Positions 15,433 to 23,317 of a DNA stretch of 64,000 nucleotides are shown here, in pieces. Both the position numbers and the translations under genes were made by a program. Each line of letters starts with the position of its first letter. The stretch's first letter is position 1. This DNA is from an uncultured Eggerthellaceae bacterium. Lineage in GTDB: Bacteria; Actinomycetota; Coriobacteriia; Coriobacteriales; Eggerthellaceae. The stretch covers positions 434,001-498,000 of the forward strand of contig CALULI010000006.1 of the NCBI GenBank assembly GCA_944321455.1. Reading direction: 5' to 3'. Under the pieces are notes generated by a model. That model had not been told where the DNA came from. It made no database searches and worked only from the letters and a program-made list of their open reading frames with translations.

Positions 15433-16971
15433 ATGGTCACGAAGATCCTTATCATTTTAATTTTTGTTGGCGTAACCGTTGGCGTTGGCGTTTACGCACG
15501 CCGCCATGCACATACGGTTGACGGATTTATTTTGGGTGGCAGATCGGTCGGCCCGTGGCTTTCCGCCTTTGCCTTCGGCACCAGTTACTTTTCGGCTGTT
15601 ATTTTTGTTGGCTACGCGGGACAGTTTGGCTGGAAGTATGGTCTGGCAGCCTTTTGGATTGGCGTGGGCAACGCCATTTTGGGATCGCTTCTAGCGTGGT
15701 GGGTTTTAGGTCCCCGCACGCGCGAAATGACGCAGCGCCTCAAGGCATCAACCATGCCTGACTTCTTTGGCAAGCGCTACAACAGCAAGGCGCTTCGTAT
15801 TGCTTCGGCGCTTATTATCTTTGTGTTCTTAATTCCCTACACCGCATCGGTCTACAATGGCTTGTCGCGTCTGTTTGGCATGGCTTTTGGCTTGCCCTAC
15901 GAAGCCTGTGTTATTGGCATGGCCATTGTGACCTGCGTCTATGTGGTGCTGGGTGGCTACATGGCAGCTGTTTTGAATGACTTTATCCAGGGTCTGATTA
16001 TGCTGGTGGGCATTATTGCGGTTATTGCTGCGGTGCTGGCAGGCCAGGGCGGATTTTCCGAAGCCATTATTTCGCTTTCACAAATTCCTGCCGAAGGAAC
16101 TGAACTGCAAGGGCCCTTCGTATCCCTGTTCGGACCCGATCTGTTTAATCTGCTGGGCGTTGTTATCCTGACATCGCTTGGTACGTGGGCGCTGCCCCAG
16201 ATGGTGCAAAAGTTTTATGCCATCAAGGCAGGCCCTGCCATTAAACAAGGCGCTATTATCTCGACGGTGTTTGCGCTTATTGTTGCAGGCGGCAGCTACT
16301 TCTTGGGTGGTTTCGGCCGCTTGTTTGGCGAACAAATTGACTACGCAGCAAACGGAACACCAATCTATGACTCCATCATGCCCACGATGCTGTCAGGTCT
16401 TCCCGATATCCTGTTAGGCATTGTGGTGGTATTGGTGCTGTCTGCTTCCATGTCTACCTTGTCATCGCTGGTGCTTACCTCTTCTTCCACGTTGACGCTT
16501 GACCTGCTAAAAGACAACGTGATTAAAAACATGAGCGAAAAGAAGCAGATTGTATGGATGCGCGGCCTTATTGTTATCTTCATCATTATTTCTGCAGCAT
16601 TGGCACTGTTCCAATACAACTCTTCTGTCACCTTTATCGCACAGCTGATGAGTATTTCGTGGGGTGCGCTGGCGGGCGCTTTCCTGGGGCCGTTTTTCTG
16701 GGGTCTTTTCAGCGGCCACATTTCGAAGGCAGCCGTATGGGCAAGCTTTATTGTGGGTGTGGGCTTAACCGTATCCAATATGTTTCTTGGCTTTATTGAT
16801 TCGCCCATCAACTGTGGTGCGTTGGCCATGCTTTTGTCGTTGGCCATTGTACCTGCGGTCAGCCTGTTTACACCATCAGTTCCGTTCCAGGTCAAGCCGC
16901 CTGCGCAAGAAGGCGCAATCGACCGCGAATACCTGCGCATGATGGAGCGTCGCTCACGCGAAAAGGACTAG
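15433..16971 (+). CDS. Sodium:solute symporter (SSS family)
   Basis: 512 aa with about 13 membrane segments. SSS features are the unwound TM1 region FILGGRSVGPWLSAFAFGTSYFSA (core GGRSVGPWLSAF) and SMSTLSSLVLTSSSTLTLDL near the Na+ site in TM8. SD AAGGAAC precedes ATG 15433. The substrate is not readable from sequence. Because the mRNA leader is controlled by a Tyr-rich peptide and the upstream operon degrades aromatic amino acids, tyrosine or an aromatic product is the best guess. Confidence 0.88.
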   Translation: MVTKILIILIFVGVTVGVGVYARRHAHTVDGFILGGRSVGPWLSAFAFGTSYFSAVIFVGYAGQFGWKYGLAAFWIGVGNAILGSLLAWWVLGPRTREMTQRLKASTMPDFFGKRYNSKALRIASALIIFVFLIPYTASVYNGLSRLFGMAFGLPYEACVIGMAIVTCVYVVLGGYMAAVLNDFIQGLIMLVGIIAVIAAVLAGQGGFSEAIISLSQIPAEGTELQGPFVSLFGPDLFNLLGVVILTSLGTWALPQMVQKFYAIKAGPAIKQGAIISTVFALIVAGGSYFLGGFGRLFGEQIDYAANGTPIYDSIMPTMLSGLPDILLGIVVVLVLSASMSTLSSLVLTSSSTLTLDLLKDNVIKNMSEKKQIVWMRGLIVIFIIISAALALFQYNSSVTFIAQLMSISWGALAGAFLGPFFWGLFSGHISKAAVWASFIVGVGLTVSNMFLGFIDSPINCGALAMLLSLAIVPAVSLFTPSVPFQVKPPAQEGAIDREYLRMMERRSREKD

Positions 16972-17091
16972 AACTACCACGAACCCGTCTTTTTGGACAA
17001 ATTGCCTGCTTAGGGGGAGCGCGTGACCATTCGCAAGAAGCGAAAAGAGTATAATTCGTGAAGTTATAACCGATCGAGAAAGAAGTGCGAT

Positions 17092-18711
17092 ATGGAGGGT
17101 TTCGAGCTCATAAGTACCGGAGCTTGGTCCATTGTGCCACCGCTTTTGGCCCTGGTGCTTGCACTGGTGACTAAAGAAGTATACTCATCGCTTCTTGCGG
17201 GTGTGTTTTCAGGCCTGATCATTTATGAATTTGTTCTTGAAGGACCAGGTGTCAGTCAGTTCGTTACTGCGTTTACGCTTCTGCCGTCGCTGATGGCAGA
17301 GCAAATCATGAGTAACGGCGCGCTGATTTTGTTCTTGGCGCTCTTAGGTGCGTTGGTTGTGGTCATCGCTGTTGCGGGCGGTTCGCGTGCCTATGCTGAA
17401 TTTGCGGCACGCCACATCAAGAGCGCTCGCATGGCTTCCATCATGACTGCGGTATTGGGCATCATCATCTTTGTTGATGACTACTTCAACTGTCTGACGG
17501 TTGGTGCGGTTATGCGTCCTATCACGGACCGCTTCCGCATTAGTCATGAAAAGCTGGCGTGGATCATTGACTCGACGGCAGCGCCTGTCTGCATTATTGC
17601 CCCTGTTTCGTCTTGGGCCGTTGCTGTTGGCGGTTATTTAGGAGAAGACGGCTTCAATACCTTCATTGCTTCTATTCCTTATAATCTCTATGCACTGTTG
17701 GCAATTCTGATGGTCTTCGCTGTTTGCTTAATGAATGTTGATTTCGGTCCTATGCTCAAGGCGCAAAAGGAACACGAAGCTCAGCTTGAAAAGAAGGCCG
17801 AAAAGGATGCAGCTAAAAACATCCATGGTGATCTTCCTTTGGATGCAGGTGTTGAAACGGTTGTTGCTGAAACGGACGACCTGGTTAGCGCCTCTAAAAC
17901 CATGGAGCAGTTCAAGGGCATGCCTGTATCCCCTAAGGGCAAAGTCTATGACCTGGTAGTGCCTATCTTAATTTTGATCATCTTTTCCATCATTGGTATG
18001 GCATACGTGGGCGGCTTCTTCGAAGGTGTCGACTTTGCAACTGCTGTTGGTGAAGATCCTATTACCGGTTTGTGCATTGGTGCGCTGATTGCGCTTACCT
18101 GCGCAGCGTGTATTTTCTTGCCCCGAAAGCTGACCACGTTGTCGGTCTTTGTTGAGGCTGTTTCTGAAGGCGTTCGCTCCATGGTAAGCGCCATCATGAT
18201 TCTGGTTTTGGCATGGTGTTTGGGTGGTGCATGCCGCTACATGCTGGGTACGGGCGAATTTGTTGCCAACTTCTTGACCAGCGTTGGCTTTGAGCTTGCC
18301 TTGCTTCCTGTGGTTATTTTTATTACGTCAGCCTTCATTGGTTTTGCAATGGGTACGTCGTGGGGCACCATCGCGTTGGTTCTGCCCATTGTTTTGGGTA
18401 TTTTCCCCGAAGGAGATCCGCTCTTCTTGGTAACCATTGGTGCTACCTTGGCAGGTGCGGTATATGGCGACCACACATCGCCCATTTCGGACACCACCAT
18501 CTTGTCTTCGGCAGGTGCCGAATGTAATCACTTGCGTCACGTTTCTACACAGTTGCCTTATGCAACGGTGGTCGCTGCAATCTGTGTTGTGGGTTATCTG
18601 ATCGCAGGTCTTACGGGCACGCCATGGATCTCACTTATTGGTGGCGCCATTGTTTTGTTGGCAATACTGGTGTTCTTCCGCATCAAGAATAAAGCAGCTA
18701 TAACGCAATAA
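17092..18711 (+). CDS. NhaC-family Na+/H+ antiporter-like protein
   Basis: 539 aa, about 12 membrane segments. Family hallmarks include WSIVPPLLALVLALVTKEVY at the N-terminus, FVDDYFNCLTVGAVMRPITD and GTSWGTIALVLPI, and GDHTSPISDTTILSS. A charged cytoplasmic loop (about 220-285) splits the two halves. TATAAT at 17050-17055 gives it its own promoter. It may supply sodium exchange for the upstream symporter, which is inference. Its 3' end overlaps fthC tail to tail by 14 bp. Confidence 0.9.
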   Translation: MEGFELISTGAWSIVPPLLALVLALVTKEVYSSLLAGVFSGLIIYEFVLEGPGVSQFVTAFTLLPSLMAEQIMSNGALILFLALLGALVVVIAVAGGSRAYAEFAARHIKSARMASIMTAVLGIIIFVDDYFNCLTVGAVMRPITDRFRISHEKLAWIIDSTAAPVCIIAPVSSWAVAVGGYLGEDGFNTFIASIPYNLYALLAILMVFAVCLMNVDFGPMLKAQKEHEAQLEKKAEKDAAKNIHGDLPLDAGVETVVAETDDLVSASKTMEQFKGMPVSPKGKVYDLVVPILILIIFSIIGMAYVGGFFEGVDFATAVGEDPITGLCIGALIALTCAACIFLPRKLTTLSVFVEAVSEGVRSMVSAIMILVLAWCLGGACRYMLGTGEFVANFLTSVGFELALLPVVIFITSAFIGFAMGTSWGTIALVLPIVLGIFPEGDPLFLVTIGATLAGAVYGDHTSPISDTTILSSAGAECNHLRHVSTQLPYATVVAAICVVGYLIAGLTGTPWISLIGGAIVLLAILVFFRIKNKAAITQ

Positions 18712-19432
18712 TTGGCAGGGCGATGTCGTGGTCTTCCGTAGGAATACTCGGCACGCCCTGTTCTTCAAATGCCACCCCAACAATGCGGCAGGAAAGAACG
18801 CTTGCTGCGTTGTAAACTGATTTGCTGCCCGCACCCTGGCTTTGGGCGGCATACGCTTCGCCATTCGTGGTGGCGCTCATGTGATCAATGTATTGAGACA
18901 AGTAACGGTCGTAGTTGCCCCCGCCATAACCAAGACGGTTATGGTTTCTATCAAACGCCACAATGGGAACCACTAACATATCCAGTTCATAGGCGCTGAC
19001 GTACGGATAGGCGGCCAGATCGGCGCTATCATGCGTGTAGGTTTTCAGCGGGTTCTGCAAAAAGGGCGCGTTCTTGCTGCGATAATCTTCCGCATTCACT
19101 TCGCGCATTTCCATGGTCTGATCGCAGCCTTTTTTAGCAACACTCCAGGCATCGGATACCATGCAGGGAAAGGCAATGCGCGCCCCACGGGCAAAAACAC
19201 CTTGGATAAAATCATCAAGCTGAACTTCTTCAGGAAAAGCGGAGTAGACACCAACAACGCAATCAGCGGCAGGTTTTCCCGTAATGCCCAAGGTCAAGTC
19301 AAGCGACTGCAGCAAACGCTGACAGATAAGCGCACTTTTTTGGAGCCGATAAGGCTGTGGCATTAAACGGCGCTGCTCCAGGGCGTCTTTGCGAAGGTTA
19401 TTTCGTTGCGTTTGTGTGGCCTCTTGATTCAT
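18698..19432 (-). CDS. fthC: 5-formyltetrahydrofolate cyclo-ligase family protein
   Basis: 244 aa. The N-terminal basic helix (RNNLRKDALEQRRLM) and the nucleotide/folate loop GYGGGNYDRYL (about 167-177) define the family, with VVPIVAFDRNHNRLGYGGG and the C-terminal EDHDIALP. It makes 5,10-methenyl-THF from 5-formyl-THF using ATP. Its ATG directly abuts the stop of the upstream transporter gene, so it is the last gene of a three-gene minus-strand operon. Confidence 0.9.
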   Translation of the reverse strand: MNQEATQTQRNNLRKDALEQRRLMPQPYRLQKSALICQRLLQSLDLTLGITGKPAADCVVGVYSAFPEEVQLDDFIQGVFARGARIAFPCMVSDAWSVAKKGCDQTMEMREVNAEDYRSKNAPFLQNPLKTYTHDSADLAAYPYVSAYELDMLVVPIVAFDRNHNRLGYGGGNYDRYLSQYIDHMSATTNGEAYAAQSQGAGSKSVYNAASVLSCRIVGVAFEEQGVPSIPTEDHDIALPIIAL

Positions 19433-20731
19433 TTATCCCAGTCCTAACACCTGCATCACCAGGCACATGATTGATAACAATCCTACTACGCCAATGGTGA
19501 TGTAGAGCAAAATGCGAGACATAAGGGGCACGGTGTAGCGTTTCATGATGAATTTGTCGGTAGCGATGATAGCCATGAACACCAGCAAAATAGGCAAAAT
19601 AACGCCGTTTACAAACTGAGCCGTCAACATGATGCCCATCAAATCAAGACCTGGTATAAGCACCACAACAGCAGAAAGAGCAATTACGAAGGTGAAGATA
19701 CCTTTGAACAGCGGCGCTTCTTTCCAGGTAAAGGAAACGCCTGCTTCCCAACCGAACGCTTCGCAAATAACAAACGATGTTGTCAGCGGCAAAACACACG
19801 CAGCCAGTAGGCTGGCTGCTGTCAAGCCAAGCGCAAAAAGTGCTTGCGCATAGGGACCCGCGAAGGGAGCAAGCGCACTTGCGGCATCAGCAGCGCTTTC
19901 AATTTCGATACCTTGGGGGAACAGCACGGTTGCGGTGGTCACAATAATGAACCAGGCAACAACGCAGCCCATGATAGATCCCGATACGGCATCAATGCGC
20001 TGATAGACCAAATCCTTAACGCGCACGCCCTTTTCCACCACGTTGCTTTGGGTGAAAAACATCATCCACGGGGCAATGGTGGTACCGACCATGGCTATGG
20101 TCAGCGAAAGAAAGCTGACATCGGTGCTGGCTTGAGGTACCACGGTGTGAATTAACGTGTCGTTCCAGTTAGGTTGCGCCAATACCGCGGCAATAATGTA
20201 GGATACAAACACAAACGATATAGCCAAGAAGATATTTTGGACGCGCTTATAGCTGCCGCCCACAATAAGGCCCCATACCGCAATGGCGGCAATGGGGACT
20301 GATACCCAGCGGGGTACGCCAAACATTTCCATGCCCGATGCCACGCCGGCAAATTCGGAAAAAGTGGTGGCGGTATTGCCAATTAACAGCGCCAACATAG
20401 CAAGAGCAGTCAGGCGAATACCAAAGCGCTCACGAATGAGCGCCGCAAACCCTTTGCCCGTTACGGCTCCCATGCGCGTGGCGGTCGTTTGAACCACAAT
20501 CAGCAAAACGCACATAACAGGGATAACCCACAGCGTCATATAGCCAAACTTGGCGCCAACCGTGGAATAGGTAGAAATACCGCCCGCATCGTTGCCTGCC
20601 ATGGCCGTGACAATGCCTGGCCCTAGTGCGGCAAGAATCAAAAACGCTTTGGTTCCCTTGATTCCCTTAGGCTTTTCGTCCTGGGTATCGCGGGTGTCAA
20701 GAGCGTCGGTCTGTGAGTCTCGCATCATCAT
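19433..20731 (-). CDS. NRAMP-related magnesium transporter (NRMT type)
   Basis: 432 aa, 11 membrane segments predicted. In classical NRAMP proteins the metal site is DPGN in TM1 and a Met-Pro-His in TM6. Here TM1 reads AGNDAGGIST (Asp kept, Asn replaced by Gly) and TM6 reads GTTIAPWMMFF (the Met replaced by Ala). These are the changes described for NRMTs, SLC11 relatives that carry Mg2+, with the founding structure from Eggerthella lenta. Three ATGs in a row mark the start. The neighbour upstream is an MgtE-N/CBS protein, which supports Mg2+ rather than Mn2+ as the ion. Confidence 0.82.
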   Translation of the reverse strand: MMMRDSQTDALDTRDTQDEKPKGIKGTKAFLILAALGPGIVTAMAGNDAGGISTYSTVGAKFGYMTLWVIPVMCVLLIVVQTTATRMGAVTGKGFAALIRERFGIRLTALAMLALLIGNTATTFSEFAGVASGMEMFGVPRWVSVPIAAIAVWGLIVGGSYKRVQNIFLAISFVFVSYIIAAVLAQPNWNDTLIHTVVPQASTDVSFLSLTIAMVGTTIAPWMMFFTQSNVVEKGVRVKDLVYQRIDAVSGSIMGCVVAWFIIVTTATVLFPQGIEIESAADAASALAPFAGPYAQALFALGLTAASLLAACVLPLTTSFVICEAFGWEAGVSFTWKEAPLFKGIFTFVIALSAVVVLIPGLDLMGIMLTAQFVNGVILPILLVFMAIIATDKFIMKRYTVPLMSRILLYITIGVVGLLSIMCLVMQVLGLG

Positions 20732-20743
20732 GGGCAGTCACCT

Positions 20744-22087
20744 TTAGTGTTTCGCAAGAATCATAACCAGCGACGTATAGGGAATTAAGAAGGCAACAAA
20801 AACGCAGCAGGTTGCAATAAGCTGCACCCACGACAGGCGCCATTTGCCCTCTTCGGCATCATCTTCGATAACATCCATAGCGTCATCAACGGTAACAATG
20901 CCAAGCATGCGGCCCGCTTCATCAACAACGGGCATAGCCAGCAGGTCGTACTTAGAAATATCAGCGGCAACTTCTTCTTCGGGGTCTTCAGGAAGCGACG
21001 TAATGATGTCATCAAACATGATGTCTTTGAGCAGCGCGTCGTTGTTGGTCAGTACCAGCGTGCGCAATGAAAGCACGCCAACGAGCTTTTCGTAGTCATC
21101 CAGCACGTACACATAGCTGACGGTAGGATGGTCTTCGTCAAGGGCGCGCAGCGCTTCAATGGTTTCGCCAACCGTATCAGTGGTATGCATGGCCACGTAC
21201 TGCGTGGTCATCAAGCCACCCGCGGTATCTTCCTTATACCCCAAAAGATGGCGAATCTCGGCGGCATTTTCCACGCCCATCAAGCGCAGGAGCGTTTCGG
21301 CCTTTTCGTAGGGAAGATCGCCCACAATGTCAGCCGCGTCGTCAGGATCCATGTCGCGCAACAGACGCGATGCGCGGGCATCATCTAAGCCATCAATAAC
21401 ATCGGCCTGGAATTCTTCTTCCATTTCCGAAATTGCTTCGCCTGCTTGGGCGTCATCCAAGTGCTGAAAAACATTGGCGCGCTGTTTGGGATCCAGCTGC
21501 TCCAAAATGTCTGCCACGTCTGCGGGGTGCAGTTCCTCTAGGCGGGTGTGGGTGACCGAAAGCTGCACCTTAGAAAGGTCGCGATCAAGCAGGTCAATGT
21601 AGTTCCAGGCAATAATCTTTTCATCAAGCGGCTTGTGGAACAGTTTCGCAACGCGCACCACCGCCTTTTCAACCCAAGGCGCAAGCCCGCGCAAAATACC
21701 GCGCATGCCCACTTCGGCACCAAGAAGACGCAGCTGGGATCCAGAAATGGAAAGCTTCAGGTCATTTACGCGAACAACTTTCATGCCCTGCGTGTCAACA
21801 ATCTGGCGGTTGAGCAAGTCACGCGCCAGCAAAACTTCATCAGGTTGGAGGTAACTGAAGCGAATTGCGGTGCGGTCAACCTTGAGCTTGATGCCTTCTT
21901 CGCTAAAGGTATCAACGTATTTGCGCCATGAAATCATGAAGGGCACTTTACCAGGGCCCAAAAAAGCCAAGCTGGTAATGCGTGGAAACATTTCGCCTGT
22001 TTGAATGGCAAGATCTGAAATGGAGCCAATCTTTTCGCCATTGATGTCAACGACTGGCTCACCAAGCATCTGTGATAAATAAAGCAT
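20744..22087 (-). CDS. MgtE N-domain / CBS-domain protein with PRC-barrel region, partner of the NRMT
   Basis: 447 aa. ATG 22087 is chosen because MLYLSQMLGEPVVD is the natural start and a GGGGGAAG lies just before it; upstream in-frame extension has no family-like sequence. PRC-barrel-like segments (about 1-165) are followed by an MgtE N-terminal helical domain (LHPADVADILEQLD, DPDDAADIVGDLP) at about 195-300. Two CBS domains (about 305-425) and a single C-terminal membrane span (VQLIATCCVFVAFLIPYTSL) complete it. MgtE's own channel domain is absent. In MgtE these domains sense cytosolic Mg2+, so this is probably a Mg2+-sensing regulatory subunit for the adjacent transporter. Confidence 0.85.
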   Translation of the reverse strand: MLYLSQMLGEPVVDINGEKIGSISDLAIQTGEMFPRITSLAFLGPGKVPFMISWRKYVDTFSEEGIKLKVDRTAIRFSYLQPDEVLLARDLLNRQIVDTQGMKVVRVNDLKLSISGSQLRLLGAEVGMRGILRGLAPWVEKAVVRVAKLFHKPLDEKIIAWNYIDLLDRDLSKVQLSVTHTRLEELHPADVADILEQLDPKQRANVFQHLDDAQAGEAISEMEEEFQADVIDGLDDARASRLLRDMDPDDAADIVGDLPYEKAETLLRLMGVENAAEIRHLLGYKEDTAGGLMTTQYVAMHTTDTVGETIEALRALDEDHPTVSYVYVLDDYEKLVGVLSLRTLVLTNNDALLKDIMFDDIITSLPEDPEEEVAADISKYDLLAMPVVDEAGRMLGIVTVDDAMDVIEDDAEEGKWRLSWVQLIATCCVFVAFLIPYTSLVMILAKH

Positions 22088-22404
22088 TCTTCCCCCAACT
22101 AGTGGATGGCACTCCTTGTTTGTAGTCAGGTGCTTGTAGTCAGACACGTGTAGCCAGACACACACCGTCTGCCACAGTGTGGCTTTGGACACGCAAGCGG
22201 CATAGACGCACAATGCTGCGATGCGCATGCGCGCGTTACCCGCTTAAGGCTCAAAGCCTTTTGGGCCGTTGCCTGTTGCCAGGCGCATAACTACAAAACA
22301 GGGAGGATCCCGTTTACGCTGCAGTCCGTCTTCCGACTGCCTCGCATGGGGGAAGTCGGAAGGCTAATTACTGTGAGGTTTCGGTTTTCGAACCTTCACG
22401 TAAT
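22088..22404 (-). promoter_or_regulatory. Long structured leader of the Mg-transporter operon, candidate riboswitch
   Basis: On the minus strand, 5' to 3': a hairpin at 22404-22367 (ATTAC-GTGA-a-GGTT paired with AACC-TCAC-a-GTAAT); a perfect 9-bp stem CTTCCGACT / AGTCGGAAG (22362-22354 with 22338-22330). Then come a small stem in GGGATCCTCCC (about 22301-22311) and GGCCCAAAAGGCTTTGAGCC with hairpin AAGGCT-TTG-AGCCTT (22260-22246). The last part, CCC-AAAA-hairpin-GGGT-AAC, recalls the core of the M-box Mg2+ riboswitch, but the rest does not match a consensus I know. The long leader, structure and Mg-related genes make a metal sensor plausible. Confidence 0.4.
22121..22162. repeat. Three copies of a 14-bp repeat in the leader
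   Basis: TGTAGTCAG at 22121-22129 and 22135-22143, TGTAGCCAG at 22149-22157; exact 14-bp period. It lies inside the leader of the Mg-transporter operon, 34-75 nt before the start codon. Confidence 0.6.
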
Positions 22405-22758
22405 GTCCTTTCACTAAAGTTACAAAATGTATATTTGGTTTATCAGACAGGCCAGACAAGGTCAATATATTTGCTCAGTTTTCACGTGATTAAGAAAAAT
22501 TTAGTATGTGCTGGTACAAGAGCAAGGCGGGTACTTTTTTAACAAAAAATGAGTAGTGTCAAAATAAGCACCCCTGCCTTTGTTAATTCCTTGTTTCGAG
22601 ACACCAATAGTGTGCCGTCCATCTGGTGATTGTGCCCAAACAAGCTGCTCTGCCTTGGTTTTGTTTTTACAATCGTTTTACAATTTTGTGCACTTGAACA
22701 GGCATGCTCCATCACAGTAGAGAAAAGATTGTCTTTTTTGATTAGGAAGGGTTCGTTA

Positions 22759-23289
22759 GTGGCAGACAGCGATACAAGCAAAGACTTATTGGATCGCATT
22801 CTTGCTGCGCACGAATCGTATTACGACATCAGACGAGACTATCTTTATGAAGGGCGCCGCTTTCCTGCTTTTGCCGAATTCCATACGTATGGCGAACAGT
22901 ATGTTTTGACCAAACGGGCAAAGCTGTGGGAAGTAAACACGCATGACTTCATGTTCTTTGAGCTGGTCGATGAATTAGATGAAGCAATCCTTGATGATCT
23001 GGTGGACTTTATAACCATCAAGGGTCTTCGCAAGGTGAATGCAGCAACTAATCACATGTCTTCTGCTTTGACGTTGGTTGTCATTGCCAAGCAATGCAGC
23101 GACGAAGCGTTCAAGCGCGTTAAGTCAATCCGTTTTCGCAAAAACTATCTGTTTGGTTTGCATGGGTGGTCTGATCTGCGGCTTGCTGTTGTGGACCTTT
23201 CGCGCACGACCAGCGAAGCGATTGCCGTAAACGCAGCTGGCAAGAAACTCAAGGAAGCTCTTGCAAGCAATTTGGCATTAATTCAGTAA
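22759..23289 (+). CDS. Conserved-looking hypothetical protein upstream of cstA
   Basis: 176 aa from GTG 22759 with SD AGGAAGG (22744-22750); the longer in-frame extension upstream has no RBS. The product is soluble and charged, with no signal peptide and no family I recognise. A hydrophobic/acidic core (FMFFELVDELDEAILDDLVDF) and a basic patch (FKRVKSIRFRKNYLF) are visible, mostly helical. It lies 28 bp upstream of cstA on the same strand and is probably co-transcribed with it, so a role connected with CstA expression or function is possible but unproven. Confidence 0.65.
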   Translation: MADSDTSKDLLDRILAAHESYYDIRRDYLYEGRRFPAFAEFHTYGEQYVLTKRAKLWEVNTHDFMFFELVDELDEAILDDLVDFITIKGLRKVNAATNHMSSALTLVVIAKQCSDEAFKRVKSIRFRKNYLFGLHGWSDLRLAVVDLSRTTSEAIAVNAAGKKLKEALASNLALIQ

Positions 23290-23317
23290 GACATTCGACA
23301 AGAAAGGCGTGTAAAAC

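Noticed and set aside
22367-22404. Cobalamin or yybP-ykoY riboswitch
   Set aside because: Conserved boxes (GCCACTG for cobalamin, GGGGAGTAG for yybP-ykoY) are missing.
22630-22758. Longer N-terminus of the hypothetical gene before cstA, with a signal-like stretch
   Set aside because: No SD at the upstream start, while GTG 22,759 has AGGAAGG at 8 nt.
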